DNA of 64,000 nt from JBGRQA01 sp041725895 (GTDB lineage Bacteria; Bacteroidota; Bacteroidia; Bacteroidales; Marinifilaceae), in contig JBGRQA010000025.1 in assembly GCA_041725895.1 (NCBI GenBank), forward strand, positions 1 to 64,000, given 5' to 3'. Positions 17,467-27,315 of this stretch are shown here, in pieces (position 1 is the stretch's first letter; each line of letters begins with the position of its first letter). Below the pieces are notes generated by a model, which worked only from the letters and a program-made list of their open reading frames with translations, did not search any database and was not told the DNA's origin. The position numbers were made by a program, and so were the translations under genes.

Positions 17467-20133
17467 CTAATTATCCTGCCATGCATGACGCTTCTGATAT
17501 TTTAAATCCTGAAGTATCGAGGATTTAACATTGATCATGAAATTAAAGGATTGATACGTCCCAAAAGGAATGGCATTGAAAGACATCTGCCAACAATGCA
17601 AATCACGCTGTATCCCAAAGGAGGATGTCGTTATCTCTTTCTGGCTAAAATCGTAACCGGAACTAAAGTTGAATTTCCACTGAGGCGTTAAACTAAAATT
17701 TCCATTCAGTCGAACAGTTTGTGTTACACTACTTTTCAAACCAGGCTTTGTATAAGTCCATCCGTAATCCACATTCATTGACCATGGAATATCAAAATCC
17801 ACATATCCTGTGGGCACTGGATCTCCTCCTCCATCATCGCTACTTTGAAAATCTTTGGACGAAATCTGAAAGCCAAGTTTCACATCCGCCCGGGTCAGTC
17901 GCCCTTTGAATTTATCAATTCTGGATCCGCTCGAATTTATATCATAAGGATCCATATCCGCACCAAAAGTTAAATTCAATTTCTTATTGAATAGCTTGGT
18001 TCGCCCAGTCATTCGAATCAATGACCAATTCAATGAATCCGCAAACATATTGTAACTAGTAGAAAACTTCACACTCTCCAGAAGCTTAATCTTCTTCAGA
18101 TCCTCGTTTCCCGTAGTATCGTTCGCAGTCCGGATTTTAGCCTCCAAATTGTTGTCCAAGCCAAAATTAATACTCCCCGATTCCATTGCTCCGGTGGGAG
18201 TTCCGAATATTCCCTGTTCGAAGATCGAATACTCCACTTCCTGATCGGTAATTTCATTATTGTAGGTTCTAAAATACTTATCTCGTGGCACTCCTACTTC
18301 CGGAGTATAGCTAACACTTACCGAAGGAGAAACCACATGTCGAATCGCTGCAACTTTTGAGGTCTCTTTAAAAGTAAACATCCCGTAAATTTTAGGCGTA
18401 TAGCTCAGGGAAGCACTCGCAGAATAGTTATGGGCATAGTTAAAACCTGTAAGTGTATCTATTTTAACAGCGCCCTTCCCATCATTGGCGTCAGGATCCC
18501 ATTCCTTTCGGATGGAATTGGTATAGGCGACCCCCTCATAACTAACAGAAGGGGCAAATGTTAAGTCCTTAGCCACTTTTATGGAAGTACTCAATGGAAT
18601 TCGATGCTGGAATCCATTCCTCCAGTCCTTACTTAATGAAGAATTGAACAACTCATCTTCCTTGGTTGTTATATTGTTCTTCAATTTCGCCGAATAGGTT
18701 ACCCCAATCTTATCGTACCAAGTCAATTTTCCGGATTTGCCTTTGGCACGGAAAGGGTAAATCTGAGTCATATTAAAATTCACATCCGGAAGCGAAAGAC
18801 TAATGGTTGAATCCCGGCTATTTTGGGAGTGACGCAAAGTAGCCGACAGACTAAAAGGACTATCAGGCCATCTCTTGGAATAGGAAATACTCGATTGTTT
18901 CTGATTGTTTACAATTTTATCCAGCGTGTAGGCATTGTTCTGATCGTTAGAGGCCGTTGAAAAATCAACCGAGGCAGAAAAAGTTCGGTAAGGGTTCGCC
19001 TTAGGATCCTGGGTATGCGTCCATCGTACCGCAAAATCCTTTGTCTTCACATAATCGGGAAATCCCTCATCCCCGTACTTATTCAGATGGTATTCCGCAC
19101 TCAAGTTACCCGAAAAACGGTATCTCTTTCGATATTGAGATCGTATTTGAGTTCCCCAGGAACCATTGGAAAAAATATCTCCCGTCAAGGCCAAATCTAC
19201 ATAGTCGTTGATTGCCCAATAGTATCCACCTTGTCGTAAATTGAATCCACGACGTTGCTCTTCCCCATAACTGGGAAGAATAATACCGGAAGAATATTTC
19301 TTCTTGAACGGAAAGAACCCAAAAGGAAGTCCGACAAAATACAATGGAACATCTTCCAACACCATATAAGCGGGGCCGGATACAATTTTACTATCCTTGA
19401 TCATCTTGGCTTTGGTCATCTTCACATAAAAGTGAGGATGCTCATGTTCGCAGGTAGTATATTTCCCGTTTCGAAGATAAAAGGTGTTCTCATCAATCTT
19501 TTTTGTGATTTCACTATGAACAAAACCGCCCTCCTGCTCAGTAATAATTTCAGTCACCAAACCTTTACCGGTATCGAAATTATATTTCAACTCCTTGCAT
19601 TTAAATTCTTCACTTCCGTCCTTAAACTCGGGTGTTTCTACAAAGGTTCCGGTACTATCCTGAATTCCGTAAGCAAAGGCTTCCTTCTTTTCCAGATCCA
19701 ATTCAATAAAATGAGCCCGCAGTTCTGTTTTTCCGTACTTTACAAAGGCATTCTTTTTGAGAAACACCTGTTGACCACTAATAGAAAAAATGATGGAATC
19801 ATCTGCATTATAATCAATTTGGGTTTCGAGGAAAGGCTTTTTGGCATCCACGAGTGTGTCATTGCCTAAAGTATCCTGCACCCCCTTCTCCAGAGTATCC
19901 TTAACCTGAAAAACATCATCTTCAAACCGCTCAAAATGAAAATCATCACCCGACTCAACAGAAGGAATATTATATTGAAAATCAATCAACTTCTCTCTCT
20001 CAAATCCATGAGCAAATATGTTTACCGGAACTAATGCGGCAATGCAAGCCACAAAAAGCTTTTGTCGTAATTTCAATTGCAATTTTAATATACTATTTTT
20101 GTATGAGAATTGTCTGTGTAAAAATCGGCTCAA
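17467..20133 (-). CDS. lptD: LPS-assembly protein LptD-like outer-membrane protein
   Basis: This is an 888-residue outer-membrane protein. A hydrophobic export signal is at about 26-43. An OstA/LptA-like beta-jellyroll (about 90-230) carries the repeated G-x-x-x-F-x-K-x-x-x pattern, with G-K-Y-T-T-C-E-H-E-H-P-H near 212. The long aromatic-alternating beta barrel that follows starts at P-F-G-F-F-P-F-K and S-G-I-I-L-P-S-Y-G and ends in a short polar tail. This matches the Bacteroidota LptD family, which inserts lipopolysaccharide into the outer leaflet. It is divergent from the amidase gene, and the first 110 bases between them must hold both promoters. Confidence 0.85.
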   Translation of the reverse strand: MSRFLHRQFSYKNSILKLQLKLRQKLFVACIAALVPVNIFAHGFEREKLIDFQYNIPSVESGDDFHFERFEDDVFQVKDTLEKGVQDTLGNDTLVDAKKPFLETQIDYNADDSIIFSISGQQVFLKKNAFVKYGKTELRAHFIELDLEKKEAFAYGIQDSTGTFVETPEFKDGSEEFKCKELKYNFDTGKGLVTEIITEQEGGFVHSEITKKIDENTFYLRNGKYTTCEHEHPHFYVKMTKAKMIKDSKIVSGPAYMVLEDVPLYFVGLPFGFFPFKKKYSSGIILPSYGEEQRRGFNLRQGGYYWAINDYVDLALTGDIFSNGSWGTQIRSQYRKRYRFSGNLSAEYHLNKYGDEGFPDYVKTKDFAVRWTHTQDPKANPYRTFSASVDFSTASNDQNNAYTLDKIVNNQKQSSISYSKRWPDSPFSLSATLRHSQNSRDSTISLSLPDVNFNMTQIYPFRAKGKSGKLTWYDKIGVTYSAKLKNNITTKEDELFNSSLSKDWRNGFQHRIPLSTSIKVAKDLTFAPSVSYEGVAYTNSIRKEWDPDANDGKGAVKIDTLTGFNYAHNYSASASLSYTPKIYGMFTFKETSKVAAIRHVVSPSVSVSYTPEVGVPRDKYFRTYNNEITDQEVEYSIFEQGIFGTPTGAMESGSINFGLDNNLEAKIRTANDTTGNEDLKKIKLLESVKFSTSYNMFADSLNWSLIRMTGRTKLFNKKLNLTFGADMDPYDINSSGSRIDKFKGRLTRADVKLGFQISSKDFQSSDDGGGDPVPTGYVDFDIPWSMNVDYGWTYTKPGLKSSVTQTVRLNGNFSLTPQWKFNFSSGYDFSQKEITTSSFGIQRDLHCWQMSFNAIPFGTYQSFNFMINVKSSILQDLKYQKRHAWQDN

Positions 20134-20246
20134 AACTAACTAAAAATTCGATGAATTTAACTTGTGACGCCAAAGTTAACAAGAAATGTACTATATTCCC
20201 TTATAGAATTAAGCTTTCGAAACATTTTTTAAGATATTTTTTTACG

Positions 20247-21446
20247 ATGTATTTTACCCCTAAGCATACAAAATTTTTAAACAAAAGATTATCAACCCCA
20301 TTCCTGTTTTTCCTGCTTTTTTGGGTAAGCAGTCCTTTTTGTTATGCCAACAATGAAGGTTATCGTATCCGAACTGTTGTTATCGACGCCGGGCATGGTG
20401 GCAAAGATCCCGGGGCAATTGGAAAACGCAGCTACGAAAAAAATATAGTATTGGCAATCTCTTTGAAACTGGGACATTACATTGAAAAAAATTTCCCTGA
20501 GGTAAAAGTATTGTATACTCGCAAAACAGATATTTTTATTCCTCTGGATCAACGATCTGAAATTGCCAACAAAAACAACGCAGACCTGTTTATATCCATC
20601 CATGCCAATGCCAATAGGAATCCTCGCATTCGGGGGACAGAAACCTATACCTTGGGACTTCACAAGACCAAAGAGAACCTTGAAGTTGCAATGAAAGAGA
20701 ATGCTGTAATGCTTTACGAAGAAGACTATTCGACAAAATACGAAGGTTTCGACCCAAACAATCCGGCATCTTATATTATTTTTAATCTACTGCAAGGAAT
20801 CAACCGTGAAAAGAGTATTGATTTAGCCGAATTAACAGAATCGCAATTCAAGAACCGGGCGGGGCGTCACTCCCGTGGCGTTCGGGAAGCGGGTTTTTGG
20901 GTTCTGAAACAAGCCAGTATGCCCTCCATTTTGGTTGAAGCAGGTTTTATTTCGAACCCAGCCGAAGAAAAATACCTTAATTCAAAAAATGGACAAGTCT
21001 ACCTGGCCTCTGCCATCTATCGAGCTTTCAAAATTTATAAAAAGAAGGTTGAAAGCAACAGTACAATACTCTCTCCTCAGGAGGAAATCACTTCCGAGCA
21101 ACCCTTGAGTGTAGGTGCATCCTCCGGGAAATCAATAACACGTGAAAGCTCATCAACTCAAGACAGCAATAAAACAAATGAAAAAAAATTACAGTACTGC
21201 GTTCAAATACGATCCTCTCGAAAAAAAATCCCATTAACATCTCCCATTTTTAAAGGCCTGGGAAAAGTTAGGGAATTGAAAATCGATGGTATCTATAAAT
21301 ATACCATTGGAAGTACAGATCGTTTCTCTGAGATAGTGGAACTACAAAAGAAGACGCGCAAAAAAATCAGTGATTGTTTTGTTATAGCTTTACTGAATGG
21401 AAAACGAATTTCCCTACCGCAAGCGAAGAAACTACAAAAACGATAA
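20247..21446 (+). CDS. N-acetylmuramoyl-L-alanine amidase with C-terminal SPOR-like module
   Basis: This 399-residue periplasmic amidase (AmiC/Amidase_3) cleaves the MurNAc-L-Ala bond. The ATG at 20247 is chosen because it gives a signal peptide (residues about 14-36, ending C-Y-A). The longer frame from 20034 runs through the lptD coding region. Zn-binding motifs are V-I-D-A-G-H-G-G near residue 45, an early Glu, S-I-H-A-N-A-N near 115, and the catalytic Glu of L-V-E-A-G-F-I-S. The C-terminal 70 residues (Y-C-V-Q-I-R-S-S onward) resemble a SPOR fold. The same module ends the MlaD protein encoded next. Confidence 0.88.
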   Translation: MYFTPKHTKFLNKRLSTPFLFFLLFWVSSPFCYANNEGYRIRTVVIDAGHGGKDPGAIGKRSYEKNIVLAISLKLGHYIEKNFPEVKVLYTRKTDIFIPLDQRSEIANKNNADLFISIHANANRNPRIRGTETYTLGLHKTKENLEVAMKENAVMLYEEDYSTKYEGFDPNNPASYIIFNLLQGINREKSIDLAELTESQFKNRAGRHSRGVREAGFWVLKQASMPSILVEAGFISNPAEEKYLNSKNGQVYLASAIYRAFKIYKKKVESNSTILSPQEEITSEQPLSVGASSGKSITRESSSTQDSNKTNEKKLQYCVQIRSSRKKIPLTSPIFKGLGKVRELKIDGIYKYTIGSTDRFSEIVELQKKTRKKISDCFVIALLNGKRISLPQAKKLQKR

Positions 21447-21633
21447 GAAATCCAATAAAAACGAACCACCATTCAGTCGGTACGAAACAGATACAGAACT
21501 TAAAAAAAATTAAATATATGGAGCAACGAAAAATGAACATCATCCTTAGCAAAGCATTGTTCAAGTAGCTAATTTGAGAGTTTATTATTTCTAAAAAGCA
21601 TTACCATATAACAAATTGAAAAAATTATATACA

Positions 21634-22863
21634 ATGAAAATCTCAAAAGATGCAATTATCGGAATCGTAGTTATCATATCTATAGGTATTCTGATTTGGG
21701 GTGTCAACTTCCTAAAAGGCATGGATATTTTCACAAAAGAAAGATCCTATTACGCCAAATATACCAGAGTAGATGGTTTAAAAAATTCCAGTCCTGTAAC
21801 CCTAAAAGGCTACAAAGTTGGTTTAATCAAACGAATTGCATTTAGCGACAGAAGTGCAAATTACCTCATTGTTGAATTCTCGGTACAGCAAAACTTTCAA
21901 TTCCCTAAAAATTCCGTAGCCAGAATCATTAGCTCCGATATTATGGGAACCAAAGAAATTAAAATTATTCCTGGAGACTCCAAAGAGATGCTACAACCGG
22001 GAGACACCATCTCCGGAAGTATCGAAGGAGATTTAAAGGAGCAGGTAAGCATGCAAATGCTTCCTCTCAAAACCAAGGCAGAACGATTAATGTCTAGTGT
22101 TGATTCTGTTTTGGCAGTAATCCAATACATTTTCAATGAAAACGCGAGAGAAAACCTATCGAAGAGTTTCACTAGCATCCGACAAACCATTCAGAACCTG
22201 GAAAGCACATCCGGAACTCTGGACACCTTAATGACAAACCAAAAAGGGAAATTATCCAGCATATTTACCAACGTTGACTCCATCACCTACAACCTTAAAA
22301 ACAACAACCAGAATATCTCCAACATTTTAAACAACTTTTCTACTATTAGCGATTCCCTGGCGAAGGCGAAAATAGGTACAACCCTCATCCAGGCCAATTC
22401 GGCACTATCGATGGCCGATAGCATTCTCATAAAAATAAATGCAGGGGAAGGCTCAATGGGAGCTCTCGTAAATAATGATACTTTGTACCAAAATTTAGAA
22501 TCAGCATCACAACACCTAAGTGAATTGCTCGCAGATTTAAAAGAAAACCCAAAAAAATACGTTCGCTTCTCCCTGTTTGATGCCGGAAGAACTGTTTACA
22601 AAGGCACTGAAAGAACTCGCAAACAAGAAGATAAAGCCAAAGGAGTCTTCTACCAGGTTCAGATCCACAGTTCCTCCACCCCCATACCTTTGACTGACAA
22701 GATATTTAAATCTCACAAAAACATTCAGGAACTCTCCTTTGGAGGCAAATACCAATATACTATTGGCAATACTCAAAGCTATCGTGAAATCATCCGCGTT
22801 TTGAAAAAAGCCAAAAAAGATTTCCCTGAGGCATTCATTATCAAACTTTCCCCTGAAAACTAA
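21634..22863 (+). CDS. MCE/MlaD family protein with C-terminal SPOR-like module
   Basis: This roughly 409-residue protein has an N-terminal membrane anchor (residues about 8-27), an MCE domain (about 33-112; Y-A-K-Y-T-R-V-D-G-L, P-V-T-L-K-G-Y-K-V-G), and a long helical/coiled-coil region (about 140-310). The C-terminal roughly 65-residue module begins Y-Q-V-Q-I-H-S-S and is similar to the end of the amidase upstream. MCE proteins carry lipids between membranes. The ATG at 21634 (MKISKDAIIG) is taken; the earlier TTG at 21616 is less likely. No MlaE/MlaF gene is adjacent. The extra module suggests recruitment to peptidoglycan, which is inferred. Confidence 0.85.
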   Translation: MKISKDAIIGIVVIISIGILIWGVNFLKGMDIFTKERSYYAKYTRVDGLKNSSPVTLKGYKVGLIKRIAFSDRSANYLIVEFSVQQNFQFPKNSVARIISSDIMGTKEIKIIPGDSKEMLQPGDTISGSIEGDLKEQVSMQMLPLKTKAERLMSSVDSVLAVIQYIFNENARENLSKSFTSIRQTIQNLESTSGTLDTLMTNQKGKLSSIFTNVDSITYNLKNNNQNISNILNNFSTISDSLAKAKIGTTLIQANSALSMADSILIKINAGEGSMGALVNNDTLYQNLESASQHLSELLADLKENPKKYVRFSLFDAGRTVYKGTERTRKQEDKAKGVFYQVQIHSSSTPIPLTDKIFKSHKNIQELSFGGKYQYTIGNTQSYREIIRVLKKAKKDFPEAFIIKLSPEN

Positions 22864-22871
22864 TTGAAAAA

Positions 22872-22912
22872 CAATAATACCAGGCACCTCTATTTAACAC
22901 CTGGTATTATTG
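22872..22912. terminator. Perfect 13-bp hairpin after the MCE gene
   Basis: CAATAATACCAGG pairs exactly with CCTGGTATTATTG across a 15-base loop, starting eight bases after the mlaD stop codon. There is no long U tract, so it may terminate weakly or protect the 3' end. Confidence 0.6.
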
Positions 22913-23276
22913 TACAATACTGGTTGCAATTCCTCTATTCAGCTTATGTATATCTAATATAAATAGCGAACCTTTATATCGTGTGTTTTATGTTAACAAA
23001 AACCATAGTTAAACAGGCTAAGTATCGCAGAATCTTTTAGAAACTAAAAAACAAACCATGCAGAAAGGGCACAACAAATACATAGTATTAATCATTGGTT
23101 TTCAGCGCCTTACTCACCCATCTATGACTCTTAGCGGCTTTCAATAGGATTACCAAAGCCCTAGAAAATGTTTTCAAAATGACAATAGTAAAATGATTTT
23201 TTTTTCACTTTTTTTTTCACAATCTTGCTCTTGCAAAAATCGGAAAATCGAAATTTTTTAAAGCGCTGAAAACGAA
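22913..23276. other. Intergenic region upstream of dnaA
   Basis: No gene is seen in these roughly 360 AT-rich bases. T runs (23190-23218) lie just before dnaA and probably belong to its promoter or leader. I could not find a cluster of TTATCCACA-like DnaA boxes, so an origin here is not supported from reading alone. Confidence 0.4.
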
Positions 23277-24710
23277 ATGAATAATAATCACTTCCAGGTC
23301 TGGAAAAATTGCATGGCCGTAATTAAGGACAATGTTCCGCCGATCAGTTTCAAAACTTGGTTCGAACCTATCGTACCTTTGAAATTGGAGAACAATGTTC
23401 TTACAATTCAGGTCCCCAGTCATTTCTTTTATGAATATCTGGAAGAGCAATATATAGATATATTAAGAAAGACCCTGCGCAAAGAATTAGGTGGTAATGC
23501 AAAGTTAGAATATAATGTGGTAATGGAAAATAACCACATTGCTAACGCGAAACCAGTTACCGTAAATGTTCCTGGAAATAATAACCGATCCAACACTCAC
23601 AATCGTCCGGTTAGCATGCCCAACGACAAAGAGGAACAAACCATTCGGAATCCGTTTGTAATTCCGGGCATTAAAAAATTACACATTGATTCTCAGTTAA
23701 ATCCTGATTACTCCTTCAATAATTTCATCGAGGGTGAGTGTAACCGTTTGGCTCGATCGGCAGGTTTTGCAGTATCCGAAACACCTGGAGGAACTGCATT
23801 CAACCCATTAGTATTGTATGGAGACTCCGGTTTGGGAAAAACTCACCTTGCCCAGGCAATTGGTCTGCGAGCCAAGGAAATTTATCCGGACAAAACAGTA
23901 CTTTACGTTAGTGCCAATAAATTCCAAACTCAATTTACCGAGGCGATCCGAAACAATAATAAGAACGACTTCCTTCATTTCTATCAAATGATCGATATCC
24001 TTATTATTGATGATATTCAGGAATTGGCAGGGAAAGAAAAAACCCAAAATACATTTTTCCACATCTTTAACCATTTGCATCAATCGGGTAAGCAGTTAAT
24101 TCTGACTTCAGATAAAGCTCCTATCGAATTGAAAGGAATGGAAAACCGATTGCTTTCTCGATTTAAATGGGGTTTATCAGCCGATCTTCAAAATCCGGAT
24201 TACGAAACAAGAATCAAAATTCTTCAGCGAAAAGCCTATAAGGATGGCATTGCCGTTCCGGAAGAAGTAATTGAATACATTGCCACTCATGTTACCAACA
24301 ATGTACGTGAATTGGAAGGAGCTTTAATCTCCCTTTTGGCACAATCCACCCTAAACAAAAAAGAGCTGACTTTGGATCTTGCAGTATCTATTATTGACAA
24401 ATTGGTACGCAACACCAAACGGGAGCTCTCCATTGATTATATTCAAAAGGTGGTCTGCGATCACTTCAAAATGTCTGTGGACCTTCTTCAGGCTAAAACT
24501 CGTAAAAGAGAAATTGTTCAGGCCCGACAAATTGCCATGTATTTTTCCAAAAGCCTGACCAAAGCCTCTTTGGCAACCATTGGATCTCAGATTGGGAATA
24601 AGGATCATGCAACAGTACTTCACGCCTGTAAAACCGTTCACAATCTAATGGATACAGACAAAGGCTTTCGAACTCACATCGACGAAATTGACAAGAAGTT
24701 AAAAATGTAA
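23277..24710 (+). CDS. dnaA: Chromosomal replication initiator DnaA
   Basis: This 477-residue DnaA has the standard domain order. Domain I (W-K-N-C-M-A-V-I-K, residues 1-85) is followed by a variable linker. The AAA+ domain III (about 130-345) has Walker A G-D-S-G-L-G-K-T and Walker B I-L-I-I-D-D-I-Q-E-L. The C-terminal DNA-binding domain has the I-G-N-K-D-H-A-T-V-L-H-A signature that contacts the DnaA box. It initiates chromosome replication. It is monocistronic here with its own terminator; dnaN and gyrB are not next to it, as is common in Bacteroidota. Confidence 0.97.
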   Translation: MNNNHFQVWKNCMAVIKDNVPPISFKTWFEPIVPLKLENNVLTIQVPSHFFYEYLEEQYIDILRKTLRKELGGNAKLEYNVVMENNHIANAKPVTVNVPGNNNRSNTHNRPVSMPNDKEEQTIRNPFVIPGIKKLHIDSQLNPDYSFNNFIEGECNRLARSAGFAVSETPGGTAFNPLVLYGDSGLGKTHLAQAIGLRAKEIYPDKTVLYVSANKFQTQFTEAIRNNNKNDFLHFYQMIDILIIDDIQELAGKEKTQNTFFHIFNHLHQSGKQLILTSDKAPIELKGMENRLLSRFKWGLSADLQNPDYETRIKILQRKAYKDGIAVPEEVIEYIATHVTNNVRELEGALISLLAQSTLNKKELTLDLAVSIIDKLVRNTKRELSIDYIQKVVCDHFKMSVDLLQAKTRKREIVQARQIAMYFSKSLTKASLATIGSQIGNKDHATVLHACKTVHNLMDTDKGFRTHIDEIDKKLKM

Positions 24711-24733
24711 AACAATTATAGCTAAATATGATT

Positions 24734-24768
24734 AAAGCAGGTTCAGAAGACGAATCTGCTTTTCTTTT
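24734..24768 (+). terminator. Intrinsic terminator of dnaA
   Basis: AAAGCAGGTTC pairs with GAATCTGCTTT (11 bp, one G-U) around a 7-base loop, followed by TCTTTT. It begins 24 bases after the dnaA stop. Confidence 0.8.
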
Positions 24769-24824
24769 GCCCTAATTTTTGTTCTCCTCCCTGATTTTTG
24801 ATTATTTTTCTAAAATAAAAACCC

Positions 24825-25694
24825 ATGCTGTTTCTACTACTGGCCATAATCACTTCTTCCGGAATTTTTGTAAGCTTTAAATACCTGGAAAAATACCGAA
24901 TTGATATCCTGAGCGCCATCATCATCAATTACCTGGCGGCCACACTACTGGGCATCACCCTCAGTGGAAACAATATATCCTTGCCTCTGATTCAGACAGC
25001 CCCCTGGCTGGAAATGGCACTGCTCATCGGTTTTTTATTCATCGTCATGTTTTTTATTATTGGCTTATCCACCCAAAAAACAGGAATTGCCGTCACTACA
25101 CTGGCAAGTAAAATGTCCTTTGTTATTCCCATGCTATTCTCCCTTATCTATTACAACGAAACGGTATCTTCCTCAAAAATCCTGGGGTTTGTTATGGGAA
25201 CGGCAGCAGTTGGTCTTGCAGTAATAAAAAAAAGGAATTTAAAAAACAGGAACGAACAATATTACTGGCTTCCGCTTCTCCTTTTCTTTGGTGCAGGTGT
25301 GGTGGATTCCCTGGTAAAATACGCACAAGACCTCTATTTAAAAGATCAAGGAAGCAGTCAATTCTCCACCATACTATTTGCAGTTGCCTGTTTGTCGGGA
25401 ATTATCTGCCAAACATTTAGAAAAGGAAAGCTGAAACTTTTGCTACACCCTCAAACACTACTAGGAGGAAGCATTTTGGGGATCTTCAACTTTGGATCTC
25501 TCTACTTTCTGATCGCCTCCCTTAATTCTTCCGGCTTCGACAGCTCCATCGTGTTTAGCATTATAAACATGGGAATTGTTAGTCTATCTCTAATTATAGG
25601 TATAAGTTTATTCCGCGAGAAACTAACATTTATCAATATCATAGGAGTTGTGTTAGCATTTATTGCTACTTTTATCCTTACAAATTTTGCGTAA
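24825..25694 (+). CDS. EamA/DMT family transporter
   Basis: This 289-residue inner-membrane protein is made almost wholly of about ten hydrophobic helices in two five-helix halves. The second half (from about 150) repeats the pattern of the first. The conserved V-x-x-L-A-S-K-M-S-F-V-I-P region closes the first half and F-R-E-K-L-T-x-x-N-I-I-G-V-V-L closes the second. Family members export amino acids or other small metabolites; the substrate is not predictable. yigZ follows 44 bases downstream on the same strand, possibly in the same transcript. Confidence 0.85.
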   Translation: MLFLLLAIITSSGIFVSFKYLEKYRIDILSAIIINYLAATLLGITLSGNNISLPLIQTAPWLEMALLIGFLFIVMFFIIGLSTQKTGIAVTTLASKMSFVIPMLFSLIYYNETVSSSKILGFVMGTAAVGLAVIKKRNLKNRNEQYYWLPLLLFFGAGVVDSLVKYAQDLYLKDQGSSQFSTILFAVACLSGIICQTFRKGKLKLLLHPQTLLGGSILGIFNFGSLYFLIASLNSSGFDSSIVFSIINMGIVSLSLIIGISLFREKLTFINIIGVVLAFIATFILTNFA

Positions 25695-25738
25695 GCTGAT
25701 TTGAATCCAATTTTCTATTCCAAAAGATTCAACCACCA

Positions 25739-26350
25739 ATGCAGGAAGACAGTTATTATACCATAGAAGAGAAAGCGGAAGGATTGTACAAAGAGAAGGG
25801 GAGCAAGTTTATTGCCTATGCCTACCCGGTAACTTCAGAGGAAGAAATCAAAGATATTATCGCAGGACTCAAAAAGGAATACTACGATGCGAGGCATCAC
25901 TGCTATGCTTATATGTTGGGTGCGGATAAAAAAAATTTCAGGGCCAATGATGACGGCGAGCCCTCTTCCACTGCCGGGAAGCCCATTCTCGGACAAATTC
26001 TGTCCAAAGAATTAACCAATATTCTGGTTGTGGTGATTCGCTATTTTGGCGGCACCAAATTAGGAGTAAGCGGCTTGATACATGCTTATAAAACTGCAAC
26101 TTCGGAAGCAATAGACAATGCAACTATTATCACCAAAACAGTAAACGACATCTATAACATCCATTTCGACTATCTCGTAATGAACGACGTAATGCGTGTT
26201 ATCAAAGAAGAAAAACCGGAATTGGTTAGCCAGGATTTTAACCTGATGTGCGATATCAAACTAAGCATTCGAAAGGGAGAAGTTGAAAAAGTTATCGAAC
26301 GATTCAACAAAATAGAAACAGTAAAAACAGAATACTTACATACTGTATAA
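25739..26350 (+). CDS. yigZ: YigZ/IMPACT family protein
   Basis: This 203-residue protein has the UPF0029 (IMPACT) N-terminal domain, with hallmarks G-S-K-F-I-A-Y, A-R-H-H-C-Y-A-Y, N-D-D-G-E-P-S-S-T-A-G-K-P-I-L and V-V-V-I-R-Y-F-G-G-T-K-L-G. The C-terminal ferredoxin-like domain (about 135-200) is present. It belongs to the conserved bacterial YigZ family of uncertain function, related to the eukaryotic translation-control protein IMPACT. It ends at a convergent hairpin shared with the NigD-like gene. Confidence 0.92.
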   Translation: MQEDSYYTIEEKAEGLYKEKGSKFIAYAYPVTSEEEIKDIIAGLKKEYYDARHHCYAYMLGADKKNFRANDDGEPSSTAGKPILGQILSKELTNILVVVIRYFGGTKLGVSGLIHAYKTATSEAIDNATIITKTVNDIYNIHFDYLVMNDVMRVIKEEKPELVSQDFNLMCDIKLSIRKGEVEKVIERFNKIETVKTEYLHTV

Positions 26351-26361
26351 AAGTATAGATT

Positions 26362-26410
26362 AAGGGAGAGGTAGATTAATTTTAAATAAAACTATCTTCC
26401 CTCTCCCCTT
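26362..26410. terminator. Convergent terminator-like hairpin between yigZ and nigD-like gene
   Basis: AAGGGAGAGG pairs with CCTCTCCCCTT (one bulged C), extended by AGAT/ATCT, around an AT-rich loop. It lies exactly between two converging genes and can serve both. U tracts are weak on either side. Confidence 0.5.
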
Positions 26411-26422
26411 GCCATAGTTCAT

Positions 26423-27106
26423 CTATTCCTCGTTGGATCCATAAACATAGGTCCCGTTAAAAGTATGAGATTTATCTTCGTAGCCCTTAATGGTAACCAC
26501 AAACTCAACCGAATCTTTTTGAGCCTCCTCAATAGATTCCAAACGGAAAGAAGCAGTAGCCTTCACCCAATAATGATCATCATCGTCCTTTCGATTGTGT
26601 CTTAATTCCAATTGAACAGGACCTTTCGGATCAGCCGATTCCACTCGAACCAAATTGATCATGTGAGAAGTTCCCCCTCCATCGAAAGCGAAGTTAACAT
26701 TCAGAAATCCTCCTCCCAACCATATATCATGGAGCTGCACAGGATCGTTGCCAATACTGTCCGCATTGCTTTCGGTAAGATCAATGATGTCCTTGGTTAA
26801 GATTTCCTCCAACCAATTCACTTTTACCAGGTAATCAATATCTTCATATCCGGTGGCCTCATCCAAAATTGTATAATTGGCCAAAACACGCTTTCCGTCC
26901 TCAATGGGAAAAGTGGGAACTGCTGTTGCCGAAGGAAAAAGAATCTCGCCATTATCAAGTTTTAAGTGAAAAGAATCTTCCTCCCCCTCAATTACTCCAT
27001 AACTCAACCAATATTTTCCCAGGCTGTAATCATCATCATTCGACTCACAAGCGGTAAATCCCATTGCAGTTAGTACCACCATCCAAAGCAAAATACATTT
27101 CTTCAT
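26423..27106 (-). CDS. NigD-like lipoprotein
   Basis: This is a roughly 227-residue exported lipoprotein. A signal peptide ends in the lipobox G-F-T-A-C (Cys at about 20 from the chosen ATG at 27106). An acidic S-N-D-D-D-Y stretch follows the cysteine; acidic residues soon after it fit the surface-export signal known in Bacteroidota. The mature part has the NigD N-terminal OB-like and C-terminal beta-sandwich pattern, with a D-D-D-D-H loop. NigD-like proteins are Bacteroidota-specific, and their molecular function is unclear. The alternative ATG at 27115 adds three residues. Confidence 0.78.
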   Translation of the reverse strand: MKKCILLWMVVLTAMGFTACESNDDDYSLGKYWLSYGVIEGEEDSFHLKLDNGEILFPSATAVPTFPIEDGKRVLANYTILDEATGYEDIDYLVKVNWLEEILTKDIIDLTESNADSIGNDPVQLHDIWLGGGFLNVNFAFDGGGTSHMINLVRVESADPKGPVQLELRHNRKDDDDHYWVKATASFRLESIEEAQKDSVEFVVTIKGYEDKSHTFNGTYVYGSNEE

Positions 27107-27315
27107 AAACTTCAAAATTTAAAAATTCTAATCTTACAATCTAATGATGTCTCCTCCACAAAAAGGTTGCGTAAGCATTTTTCACAAAAAGACACAAGTC
27201 ATTTCCTCTTCCTGAAAACTTTTTTTCACCCGCTCGAATCAACTACTCAACAAAAGGTTAGGATTCCATCAACTCTTCTACGGACACAAAGTGCATCAAT
27301 TTTATCCGAAACAAA
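27107..27315. other. Intergenic between divergent nigD-like gene and pyr leader
   Basis: AT-rich DNA between the NigD-like gene (minus strand) and the pyr promoter (plus strand). It must contain the minus-strand promoter. No ORF or hairpin is persuasive. Confidence 0.5.

Noticed and set aside
22913..23276. Chromosome origin next to dnaA
   Set aside because: I see no cluster of DnaA boxes; a GC-skew calculation over the full genome would be needed.
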